Shown here piece by piece: positions 33,780 to 41,992 of a DNA stretch of 42,626 bases. The stretch comes from Eubacteriales bacterium. Lineage in GTDB: Bacteria; Bacillota; Clostridia; Lachnospirales; Lachnospiraceae. Numbering within the stretch: position 1 is the first letter of the stretch; each line of letters starts with the position of its first letter. The DNA lies in NCBI GenBank assembly GCA_030524715.1, contig JAUNGB010000043.1, positions 1 through 42,626 of the forward strand, written 5' to 3'. The notes under the pieces were generated by a model. It made no database searches. It worked only from the letters and a program-made list of their open reading frames with translations, and was not told where the DNA came from. The position numbers and the translations under genes are program-made.

Positions 33780-34430
33780 ATGAAAATAAAGTATGTTTTG
33801 TTTGATTTTGACGGGGTAATTGCAAATACTGAGGAAAGTAATGCAGAGTATTTGAAAAAAGCTCTTAAAATTCATGGAATTGCGCTGAATGATGAGGACA
33901 GAAAAGTTTTAATAGGAACCAGTGATCGTTCCAGACTTCGGAAAATTCTGTCCAGAGATGGAATTTCCATTACTATGGAGGAGTTTGCAGACACCCGAAA
34001 AAAAGTGGGAAATACGTATGAGAACAGTGATATACACCCTTTGCCGGGGCTGATTCCCATGATTCTCTGGCTTCGTAAAAATGGAATAAAAACTGCAATC
34101 GCTACGTCCACAACTACGAAGCTGATTATTGTGGCCCTGAACCGGATGGGAATGAGTTCCATGTTTGATGCTGTAGTCTGTGGAGATATGTGTACCGAAA
34201 GTAAACCAAGTCCACAGATATATCAAAAGGCTATGGAATATCTGAGCGCTGTGCCGGAGGAATGTGTTGTGATTGAAGATTCTGCACCTGGCATACATGC
34301 CGGAAAAGCCGCAAATGCTTATGTGATTGCTTATTGTGGCTCCGGTATAAAACAGGATATTCATGAAGCAGATTTTTCAGCAGTTACTTATGAAGAGTGC
34401 AGGGAAAAATTGAAGGAACTCATTATATAA
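33780..34430 (+). CDS. HAD hydrolase, beta-phosphoglucomutase-like
   Basis: A 216-residue HAD phosphatase of the beta-PGM/GPP subgroup: motif I FDFDGVIANTEE at residues 7-18 with the nucleophile Asp, an alpha-helical cap, motif II (IATST), motif III lysine (ESKPSP) and motif IV IEDSAPGIHAG. It starts 12 bases after the preceding gene with a weak ribosome binding site, so it is probably translationally coupled. In this locus it might dephosphorylate phospho-Amadori intermediates to limit sugar-phosphate toxicity; this is inference. A terminator follows. Confidence 0.85.
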   Translation: MKIKYVLFDFDGVIANTEESNAEYLKKALKIHGIALNDEDRKVLIGTSDRSRLRKILSRDGISITMEEFADTRKKVGNTYENSDIHPLPGLIPMILWLRKNGIKTAIATSTTTKLIIVALNRMGMSSMFDAVVCGDMCTESKPSPQIYQKAMEYLSAVPEECVVIEDSAPGIHAGKAANAYVIAYCGSGIKQDIHEADFSAVTYEECREKLKELII

Positions 34431-34462
34431 ATTTTAAATCACCTTATTATAATGGCAGAAGA

Positions 34463-34509
34463 CCCTGATGGCAGGTCGCGGAAAACTGAACTGCTGTCGG
34501 GGCATTTTT
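34463..34509 (+). terminator. Terminator closing the fra transcript
   Basis: CCCTGATGGCAG (34463-34474) pairs with CTGCTGTCGGGG (34491-34502), with wobbles, followed by CATTTTT. Confidence 0.7.
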
Positions 34510-34617
34510 GTATAAAAAGCCAGTAAGTATTTTTTACAGAATGTTCATATTTTTCTTTTATAATAAATCCACAGGAAGAACATAAACTGAAAATACAGCG
34601 GAGAAGGAGAAAAGATT

Positions 34618-36057
34618 ATGGGGAAAAAGATGAACATCAGCAGAAAAACACAAAAGATTATTCTGGTAATATTGGTCGCAGCCGTTTTGATCCTTGGAAT
34701 AGGCCTGTTTGTTTATATACATACTGTGGATACCAGAACTCTCGGACGGGAGATTTCCATATACGGCCTGGATGTGTCGAGGCTTACCGTGGAAGAGGCG
34801 GGGCAAAAAATAACAGACGCTTTTGAAAACAGGTCTGTTATTTTCCGGGAAGACGGAGAGCAGGTTTATGAGACTGACTTAAAGGAATTGGGATATACGC
34901 TGGATCAGGAGGTCTTAAAAAATCAGCTTACCGCCCTGAAGGAGGAAAGGGATCAAAACCGAAAGCTTCTTCCTTCCCATAAGGATTACAGGATAGAATA
35001 TCAGGTTCAGAAAAATGAAGAACAGGAAAAAAATGCCCTGACTTCCGGGCATTTCGGCGATAAAGAAAGGACGAAGTCAGAGGATGCGTCTATCCGGTAC
35101 AGCAAGAAAAAGAAGAAGTTCGTTCTGGTCAAGCAGGTGCAGGGAAACGAGATTAATGAGGCAAGCCTCCAAAGCTATGTGAACAATTCTCTGGAGGCAG
35201 AGCTGAATACAAACTTACTTGGCGGTGAAATAGAAATAAATCTGGGAACAGAGGTTTATGAGCAGCCTGAGGTGAAAGCGTCCAAGGATATGAAGCGTCA
35301 GGTAAAAAGCCTGAACAGTCAACTGGCGGCCTACCGTTCGTCCACAGTCACCTATACTTTTGGGGCAGAAACGGTAGTGCTGGATTCTGCTACGGTTGAT
35401 TCCTGGATCATCATTGACGGAACGGAGATTTCCATTGACCAGGAGGCGGCAGGCGCTTATATTTCCGATCTGGCCAACAAATATAATACTATATACATTC
35501 CCCGTACCTTCTATACCTCTTCGGGAACGGAGGTAACCATTCAGGATAATGAGTACGGGTACAGGATCGATTATGATGGGGAAATGAGCCAGCTTCTGGC
35601 GGATCTGCAAAGCGGCGAGGCTGTTACCCGGGAGCCGGTTTACAGCAACAGCGGTATGCAGAGAAACGGAGTGGATGATCTTGCAGGAAGCTACATAGAG
35701 GTAAGTCTGGACGCCCAGCACTTATGGCTGTATAAGGATGGAGCTCTGGTGACGGAAACAGATATTGTCAGCGGTTCCCCTTCTAAAGAAGAAACATATA
35801 GAGGGGCATGGCCCATCGCTTATAAGGCAAGTCCGTTTACTTTAAGCAGTGAGGAAAACGGCTATGAAGTAGATGTAAAATACTGGATGCCTTTTGTTTA
35901 TGGGCAGGGACTTCATGACGCGTCCTGGCAGTCTGCTTTTGGCGGCGACCTGTACAGAACCGGCTCAGGAAGCCACGGATGTATTAATCTTCCGGAGGAT
36001 CAGGCCGCGATTATTTATAATACTATAGACGGCGGTTATCCCATTATTATTTACTGA
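34618..36057 (+). CDS. L,D-transpeptidase (YkuD) with N-terminal peptidoglycan-binding domains
   Basis: A 479-residue membrane-anchored cell-wall enzyme: cytoplasmic tail, one transmembrane helix (residues ~13-35), two extracellular repeats of the PG_binding_4/VanW-associated type (~45-330, YGLDVSRLTVEEAG near the start), and a C-terminal YkuD catalytic domain with SGSHGCINLPED, catalytic Cys455 and His453. It makes 3-3 peptidoglycan cross-links or attaches proteins to the wall. GGAGAAGG-type sequence precedes the ATG. It stands alone between the fra terminator and the two-component genes. No regulatory link to them is visible. Confidence 0.94.
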   Translation: MGKKMNISRKTQKIILVILVAAVLILGIGLFVYIHTVDTRTLGREISIYGLDVSRLTVEEAGQKITDAFENRSVIFREDGEQVYETDLKELGYTLDQEVLKNQLTALKEERDQNRKLLPSHKDYRIEYQVQKNEEQEKNALTSGHFGDKERTKSEDASIRYSKKKKKFVLVKQVQGNEINEASLQSYVNNSLEAELNTNLLGGEIEINLGTEVYEQPEVKASKDMKRQVKSLNSQLAAYRSSTVTYTFGAETVVLDSATVDSWIIIDGTEISIDQEAAGAYISDLANKYNTIYIPRTFYTSSGTEVTIQDNEYGYRIDYDGEMSQLLADLQSGEAVTREPVYSNSGMQRNGVDDLAGSYIEVSLDAQHLWLYKDGALVTETDIVSGSPSKEETYRGAWPIAYKASPFTLSSEENGYEVDVKYWMPFVYGQGLHDASWQSAFGGDLYRTGSGSHGCINLPEDQAAIIYNTIDGGYPIIIY

Positions 36058-36179
36058 TTGACTGAATTTCCCTGATTTATATACAGACTGTGGGAAAACA
36101 ACTTGTCTGCAAGTATCTACAAGTATTATACTGGTTATATACTACAGGATATTATTGTGTTTATACGGGGGAGAAGAAA

Positions 36180-37796
36180 ATGCTGAAGGTTTTTCTGGTA
36201 GAGGATGAAGCGATCATAAGAGAGGGGCTGCGGGACAGTATTCCGTGGCAGCAGTACGGATATACCTTTGTGGGGACCGCCGGGGACGGGGAGCAGGCGC
36301 TTCCCATGCTGCATGAGCTGCAGCCGGACGTACTGATCACAGACATTAAAATGCCTTTTATGGACGGTCTGGCTTTAAGTAAGCTGGTAGCCAAGGAATT
36401 TCCCAAAACAAGGATCATTATCATCAGCGGATATGATGATTTTGAGTATGCAAGGCAGGCGGTGGGAATAGGCGTGGAGCAGTATCTTCTCAAGCCTATA
36501 TCAAAAGCGATGCTTATTAAGACCCTGCAGGAGGTACAGGAAAAGATCCAGAGCGAACGGGAGCAGGAGAATTATATGGAAAAATTCCGCAGTGAGGTTC
36601 AGGAATACGAGCAGTTTTCCCGCAGGCGCCTTTTTGAAGAGATTGTGGCAGGGCAGCTTTCCGTGGAAGAAATCTATGAACGTGCGGGACAGCTCAGTAT
36701 GGATATCCATGCGCCCTGCTATAACCTGGTGCTTTACAGCCTCCAGGCGAAAAACAGCGGCGCTGCCGGAACCGGGGATTCTCTCACAAAGATCCGGGAC
36801 GAGCTTTTGCAGTTCCTTCTGGAGTATCCGGAATATCTTCCGGTACGCCAGAACCTGACAACCTATGCCGTACTTATCAAGGGCGACCGGGAGCAGGTGG
36901 AAATGTATACAGCCAGATGTATAGAAATGGTCCGGAATATTGCCTCAGACATCAGCGAGGCGGACTGGCATGTGGCGTCCGGCACGCCTGTTACGCGTTT
37001 GAGCTCGCTGCCGGAGTGCTATGCGGAGGTCAGCCGGATGCTGTCCTATCGCCATCTTCTGGTAAACCGCCATATACTCACAAAGGAAAGTATCGAAAGC
37101 ATGACCCCCGGCGATGAGGAAAGCAGCCTGAAAAACCTTGACATGGCCAAAATCGACCCGGCCATTCTGCGGGGCTTTCTGCAGAACGGGCAGCCCCAGG
37201 AGGTGGAGGGATTCGTCACAGAATATATCAGAAGCCTGCGGGACGCCGCCAAATCCAAACTTTTCTGCCAGTATCTGATGCTGAATGTACGTTTTACCGC
37301 GATCGCTTATGTGGAATCTCTGGGATATACGCAGGAGGAATTTTTGGATTCCCTGGAATGCCTGAAAATGACAGGACAGAACGTCTCCACAGAAGAGCTG
37401 CATAAATATATTACGGAAATGCTCAGCCGCGGACTGGAAATGCGGGAAAAAGAAACCATGAGCAAATCCCGCAGCATTGTATCACAGGCAGTTGCTTACA
37501 TAGACGAGCATTACGCGGACGAAAATATTTCTCTTGGGGAAGTGGCCGGTTATACAAATGTGAGCGCAAACTATTTCAGCGCCGTGTTCAGCCAGGAAAT
37601 GCAGCAGACCTTTGTGGAATATCTGACAGGCAAACGTATGGAAAAGGCCCGTGAGCTTTTGCGGAAAACAGATAAGCGTTCCGCGGAGATCGCCCTTGAG
37701 GTGGGCTATAAGGATCCCCATTATTTCAGCTTTGTATTCCGTAAGACTCAGGGCTGTACGCCCAGGGACTACAGGACGGGAGGAAAACGTTCATGA
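36180..37796 (+). CDS. Response regulator, YesN type (REC plus AraC HTH)
   Basis: A 538-residue regulator from the ATG at 36180 (GGGGGAGAAG upstream); an in-frame ATG at 36090 lacks a site and would add a non-conserved tail. The receiver domain has VEDE near residue 8, phospho-acceptor Asp55 in VLITDIKMP and YLLKP. A ~270-residue middle region follows, as in YesN, then two AraC-type helix-turn-helix motifs at the C-terminus (VAGYTNVSANYFSAVFSQ and IALEVGYKDPHYFSFVFRK). Its stop overlaps the kinase start by 4 bases. It probably activates the sugar ABC transporter starting at 41993. Confidence 0.94.
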   Translation: MLKVFLVEDEAIIREGLRDSIPWQQYGYTFVGTAGDGEQALPMLHELQPDVLITDIKMPFMDGLALSKLVAKEFPKTRIIIISGYDDFEYARQAVGIGVEQYLLKPISKAMLIKTLQEVQEKIQSEREQENYMEKFRSEVQEYEQFSRRRLFEEIVAGQLSVEEIYERAGQLSMDIHAPCYNLVLYSLQAKNSGAAGTGDSLTKIRDELLQFLLEYPEYLPVRQNLTTYAVLIKGDREQVEMYTARCIEMVRNIASDISEADWHVASGTPVTRLSSLPECYAEVSRMLSYRHLLVNRHILTKESIESMTPGDEESSLKNLDMAKIDPAILRGFLQNGQPQEVEGFVTEYIRSLRDAAKSKLFCQYLMLNVRFTAIAYVESLGYTQEEFLDSLECLKMTGQNVSTEELHKYITEMLSRGLEMREKETMSKSRSIVSQAVAYIDEHYADENISLGEVAGYTNVSANYFSAVFSQEMQQTFVEYLTGKRMEKARELLRKTDKRSAEIALEVGYKDPHYFSFVFRKTQGCTPRDYRTGGKRS

Positions 37797-39235
37797 GTTT
37801 TTGGAAACGTACCCCGGGGGAGAATCCAGTTACACTGGAAAGCAGGATACGCAAGCTGACGATCATGTTTGTGATACCCGTGCTCGTGCTATTGCTATTG
37901 ACCTTTTCCGTTTTGTTTTCCTACAGCAGTAATTATCTGGATATCCTTCATAATGTGACGACGGCCTCAGAGTTTAACCAGGATTTTAAAGAGGATATCG
38001 ACCTGAAAATGTACTACTATGTTGTGGACAGCCATTACTCCGAGGGGCTTCCCATTGAACAGGTACAGGATGCCCAGAAGCTTGCCAAAAGCCTTTTGGA
38101 CACCACCACCAAGCGTGAGAGTTACAAGGCCATCAATGATGTGCTGAATCTCTGCCTGAATCTGGAAAGCAAGATTTATCAGATCGAGGAAACCAAAAGC
38201 TACGACGACAGGCAGCAGCAGTTGGAAAATAATATCTATGTCCTGACTTCCCTGATCCAGGATTATATGTATAATTATCTGTATTATGAAGCGTCCCGGC
38301 TGAATGATCTGCAGGAGGAAATGACGCGGCAGTTATATATCGAAGCGGCTATTGTCCTTGTGGTGGGGGTCGGTGCTTTTATGATCCTGTTCCGATTGCT
38401 GATGCGGTTCGGCCATTCCATCACCTCTCCGGTAAGCGAGTTGTGCCGGCGTGTCCAGGCCATCAGCGACGGCGACCTGACTGTGCAGACGCCTATCGCT
38501 GCTGAAGAGTACGAGATCCAGATGCTGAGCGACGGGTTTGAAAAGATGGTCGGCAGACTGAACCAACTGATTGAACAGAACCGTCAGGAGCAGATCAGCC
38601 TGCGGAGCGCGGAGCTCGCCCTTCTGCAGGCGCAGATCAACCCGCATTTTCTTTATAATACGTTGGATACGATCATCTGGCTGATCGAAACGGAGAAATA
38701 TGAACAGGCAGTAGATATGGTAACAAGCCTTTCGGGGTATTTCCGTTCCTCGTTGAGCAAGGGCAGGGATATCATTACTCTCCGGGAGGAAGAGCAGCAT
38801 GTGAGAAGCTATCTGGAAATCCAGCACGTACGCTATAAGGATATTCTGGAATACAGGATAGAAATTCAGCCGGAGCTTGCCATGTATGAGATTCCCAAGC
38901 TCACCCTTCAGCCCCTTGTGGAGAACGCCCTGTATCACGGCATTAAGCTGAAACGCGGTCTTGGTATGATTTCCGTAAAGGGCTATGAAGAGGGAGAGGA
39001 TATCTGGCTTGTAGTGTCGGATAACGGCGCGGGAATGGATGCAGAGCGTCTGGAAGAGGTCAGAAAATCCATACGCAAGGAGCAGAGGGTCGGCTTCGGG
39101 CTTTCTACGGTGCATGAGCGGCTGCAGCTCTGGTTTGGGGCAGAGTATGGCCTTTCTATTGATAGTATGCCGGGAGAAGGAACGACGGTACGTGTGAAAA
39201 TTCCGAAACAGACAGAAAGAGGGAATCAGGGATGA
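37793..39235 (+). CDS. Sensor histidine kinase, YesM type
   Basis: A 480-residue membrane sensor: transmembrane helix 1 (~25-48), an extracellular helical sensor region (~50-175, rich in Tyr), transmembrane helix 2 (~180-205), a HAMP domain (RFGHSITSPVSELCRRV), and a His_kinase domain with phospho-acceptor His285 in QINPHFLYNTLD, then an HATPase domain with the N-box LVENALYHG. It overlaps the regulator upstream and the binding-protein gene downstream by 4 bases each. That tight coupling suggests that the lipoprotein binding protein and kinase form one sensor complex. Confidence 0.94.
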   Translation: MSFWKRTPGENPVTLESRIRKLTIMFVIPVLVLLLLTFSVLFSYSSNYLDILHNVTTASEFNQDFKEDIDLKMYYYVVDSHYSEGLPIEQVQDAQKLAKSLLDTTTKRESYKAINDVLNLCLNLESKIYQIEETKSYDDRQQQLENNIYVLTSLIQDYMYNYLYYEASRLNDLQEEMTRQLYIEAAIVLVVGVGAFMILFRLLMRFGHSITSPVSELCRRVQAISDGDLTVQTPIAAEEYEIQMLSDGFEKMVGRLNQLIEQNRQEQISLRSAELALLQAQINPHFLYNTLDTIIWLIETEKYEQAVDMVTSLSGYFRSSLSKGRDIITLREEEQHVRSYLEIQHVRYKDILEYRIEIQPELAMYEIPKLTLQPLVENALYHGIKLKRGLGMISVKGYEEGEDIWLVVSDNGAGMDAERLEEVRKSIRKEQRVGFGLSTVHERLQLWFGAEYGLSIDSMPGEGTTVRVKIPKQTERGNQG

Positions 39236-40239
39236 GACGGTTGGGAAAGCTTTGGAAAGGAATTGCGGCAGGGGCTGCGGCGGCAGTTCTTCTTGGGGGC
39301 TGCGGCCGGCCTGCAGACGACAGCCAGGAAAAGGATAAAAACCTGATCGTGGTGGGATTTTCTGAGGTAGGGGCAGAGTCGGACTGGCGTGTGGCAAATA
39401 CGGAGTCCATGCGGAATACCTTCGTGGAAGAAAACGGCTATGAGCTGATGTTTAATGATGCCAAGCAGAAGCAGGAAAGCCAGATTCTGGCTATCCGTAA
39501 TTATATTTTGCAGAAAGTGAATTATATTGTTCTTGCCCCGGTTATAGAAGAAGGGTGGGAAGAAGTCCTTCAGGAGGCAAAGGATGCAGAAATCCCCGTT
39601 ATTGTGGTAGACAGGAGAGTTAAGGTAGAGGATGACAGCCTGTATACCGCATGGGTAGGCTCTGATTTCCGTAAGGAAGGCGATATGGCGGTGGAATGGC
39701 TGGAAGAAGAGCTGGAAAAGCAGGGCAGGGAGGATGAGGAAATCAATATCCTGCACGTGCAGGGAACTGCAGGCGCTTCCGCCCAGCTAGGACGTACGGA
39801 AGGACTTGAGGCAGGGCTTAAGAAGCACAAAAACTGGAACAGGGTCGCAACGCTTCAGGGGGAATTTACCCAGGCAAAGACCTATGAGGTGGTTCTGGAC
39901 TTTCTGGAATCCGGCAAGGCTGCGGATGTGATCTACTGCGAAAATGATAATTCCGCATTCGGAGCAATTCAGGCTCTTGAGGAAGCCGGGGTAAGCTACG
40001 GGACGGACGGAGACGTTATGGTGATTTCCTTTGACGCTACCAGGGCAGGGCTTCAGGACTGTCTGGAGGGGAAGATTAATGTGGACGTGGAGTGCAATCC
40101 CCTGCATGGTCCCCGAGTGGAGAGCATCATCCAAAAACTGGAGGCAGGGGAAACCCCGGAAAAAGAATGGTATGTGGAGGAAACCTATTTTACTGCGGAT
40201 AATCTCAGCGAGGAATTTATCGAGGCAAGGGAATATTAA
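39232..40239 (+). CDS. Sugar-binding lipoprotein, YtfQ-like, probable kinase partner
   Basis: A 335-residue substrate-binding protein of the Peripla_BP_4 (RbsB/YtfQ) family. Signal peptide with lipobox LGGC (Cys23-25 region), then GFSEVGAESDWR, the hinge strands and AWVGSDF, GRTEGLEAG and NDNSAFGAIQALEEAG. Related proteins bind galactofuranose, fructose or other pentose/hexose sugars. It overlaps the histidine kinase gene by 4 bases and lacks adjacent permease genes, so its role is probably ligand presentation to the kinase. It is a close paralogue of the binding protein at 41993. A terminator lies 60 bases after its stop. Confidence 0.92.
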   Translation: MRRLGKLWKGIAAGAAAAVLLGGCGRPADDSQEKDKNLIVVGFSEVGAESDWRVANTESMRNTFVEENGYELMFNDAKQKQESQILAIRNYILQKVNYIVLAPVIEEGWEEVLQEAKDAEIPVIVVDRRVKVEDDSLYTAWVGSDFRKEGDMAVEWLEEELEKQGREDEEINILHVQGTAGASAQLGRTEGLEAGLKKHKNWNRVATLQGEFTQAKTYEVVLDFLESGKAADVIYCENDNSAFGAIQALEEAGVSYGTDGDVMVISFDATRAGLQDCLEGKINVDVECNPLHGPRVESIIQKLEAGETPEKEWYVEETYFTADNLSEEFIEAREY

Positions 40240-40295
40240 GGCAGGAGAATATTAAGGCAAGGGAATATCAGTGCAGCGATGCAGTAGGGTATGCC

Positions 40296-41387
40296 CTACA
40301 GGGACAGCGGGTCAGGATTTATCTGATCGCTGTCCTTTTTTTGCAGCCGCCAGGGCAGGTACTGGGAGTCGGCCTTCCTGCCCTTTGCCCCATCGATAAG
40401 CAGTTGGGCGGCGGCAAGCCAGGGCTTTTGCTGGGCGTAGGCCATGGTGGTGATCTTTACCGGGCTGATCTCGCTTAAATGGCTGTTGTCAAAGCCTGCA
40501 ACCGAGATCTGTCCGGGAATGGAGACTCCCCTCTGGCGCAGAGCGAAGATCAGATAATAGGCTGCCTCGTCGTTATGGCAGAGGACGGCGCTGCAGTGGG
40601 AGATGATATACGAAAGAAATTCCTCCGGATAGGCGACCCTTACAAGAGATTTGTGCTGCCCGCAGGGCATGGAGTCATACCAGAAGAAGGCCTGATCCCT
40701 TACCGGGAGCTTATGCGCATGCATGGCGGAAACACAGCCGAGATATTTTTCCTGGCTGTCCCGGTCGTCCTTGCAGAAAACGCCGGCAATGGCATGATGG
40801 CGGTTCTCTATAAAATAAGAAGCAAGCTGATAGCCTCCGGCATAGCCGTCTCCGGACACATTAACGGAGTCGGAAAGACGGAGATAGCTTCCGCCCCAGA
40901 ATATAAGGGGAATCCCCTGATTTTTGATTTTTTCGTATAAGTCCAGGTTAGGGTTGGGAAAGGCCGTGTGGATTCCCTTTGCCAGTATGACGGATACGGC
41001 GCTTTTTAAAAGGCTCAGAAGGATCTCTCTTTCTTTTTCAAATAAGTATTCTGTGGTGAAGACCTGTACGGAGTAATTCTGCGCCGTAAAAAAAGACTGG
41101 ATCTCCCGAAGGACGGAAGGATAGATGTAGGAGCGCGTATCCGGCAGAATAACAGCGGCAATACGGGGAGCGGAAACGGCCGCCGCGGGGTAGGTGCCGC
41201 TTCCCTGCCGCCGGATAATAAGCCCTTCCTTCTCAAGGACAGAAAGGGCCTGACGGACAGTCTGGCGGCTGACATGATAAGATCTGGTCAGTTCCATTTC
41301 AGTGGGCAGGCGGTAGGATTGGTCTGATCTGTGCTGCTCCAGCTCCGTTCTCAGGGCGGCGGCGAGGCGTTGGTATTTGTTCGGCAT
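40296..41387 (-). CDS. GntR/LacI hybrid repressor (AraR type)
   Basis: A 363-residue regulator: an N-terminal GntR winged helix (residues ~1-68, YHVSRQTVRQALSVLEKEGL then RRQGSGTY) fused to a LacI-type sugar-binding domain (~72-345, RIAAVILPDTRSYIYPSVL, CHNDEAAYYLIFAL, ISVAGFDN). This is the AraR architecture, usually a sugar-released repressor. It is convergent with the binding-lipoprotein gene and divergent from the sugar ABC binding protein at 41993, which it may control. AAAGGAG precedes the ATG. The last residues are encoded across the terminator of the opposite gene. Confidence 0.93.
   Translation of the reverse strand: MPNKYQRLAAALRTELEQHRSDQSYRLPTEMELTRSYHVSRQTVRQALSVLEKEGLIIRRQGSGTYPAAAVSAPRIAAVILPDTRSYIYPSVLREIQSFFTAQNYSVQVFTTEYLFEKEREILLSLLKSAVSVILAKGIHTAFPNPNLDLYEKIKNQGIPLIFWGGSYLRLSDSVNVSGDGYAGGYQLASYFIENRHHAIAGVFCKDDRDSQEKYLGCVSAMHAHKLPVRDQAFFWYDSMPCGQHKSLVRVAYPEEFLSYIISHCSAVLCHNDEAAYYLIFALRQRGVSIPGQISVAGFDNSHLSEISPVKITTMAYAQQKPWLAAAQLLIDGAKGRKADSQYLPWRLQKKDSDQINPDPLSL
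40302..40342 (+). terminator. Terminator of the kinase/lipoprotein transcript
   Basis: GGACAGCG (40302-40309) and CGCTGTCC (40328-40335) form a stem, followed by seven T. It lies inside the 3' end of the opposite-strand AraR-type coding sequence. Confidence 0.85.
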
Positions 41388-41992
41388 GGGGGAGATCTCC
41401 TTTGGGCATGTACATTGTCAGTTTGGTTTTGTTCTATAGTGTGATGAAAAGGTCAAAAGGTATTTGGACATGCAGGCATGACAAATATGATTTTTGTTTC
41501 TGATTATAGTATATCATATTTTTCCAGAAAGTTTTTAATTTTTACAGCTAAAGCTGCATGGAAAATGAAAGACTCTATGTTCCCGGACAGGGGGAAATGG
41601 TAAGAATTTTAACTATGGGAGGAAAATTTTACAAAAAAAATTTCTGTATGGACAGATTGCCAATAAGAAATAAAACGGTTTTTGGAAGGAAAATGAAACG
41701 GAAAGCGGAAGATTTTTAACTTATTTTTGAGGAAATATTAGAAAATCAAACTTTTTTTATCTTGACAGCCCCGAAAATGATAAATTTGTATTGTTTTTGA
41801 ACAGATTGATTAAAATTTGTATTGTTAAATAAGATGAAATTGTTAAAGGTGTATAAAAATCATTGACATTCTTTGAAAAATAGGTAAAATTATATATGTG
41901 AAAAGCAGTAAATGAAATGTCCTGCGAAGCTGGCCGGCAAGGAAGACATTTAATTTTAATTAAAATCAAAAACGGAAAGCGAGGAAATTAAA
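41388..41992 (+). promoter_or_regulatory. 605-base regulatory gap with promoter and direct repeats
   Basis: This AT-rich gap holds TTGACA (41863-41868), 16-base spacer and TAAAAT (41885-41890) as the likely promoter of the downstream binding-protein gene. Two exact 14-bp copies of AAATTTGTATTGTT (41782-41795 and 41813-41826) lie 31 bases apart, upstream of it, as would suit an activator dimer. A leader hairpin (AAATGTC and GACATTT arms) spans about 41916-41952. No gene is seen. Confidence 0.6.

Noticed and set aside
38333-39397. 354-codon minus-strand open frame
   Set aside because: Antisense to the histidine kinase and binding-protein genes; no recognisable domain.
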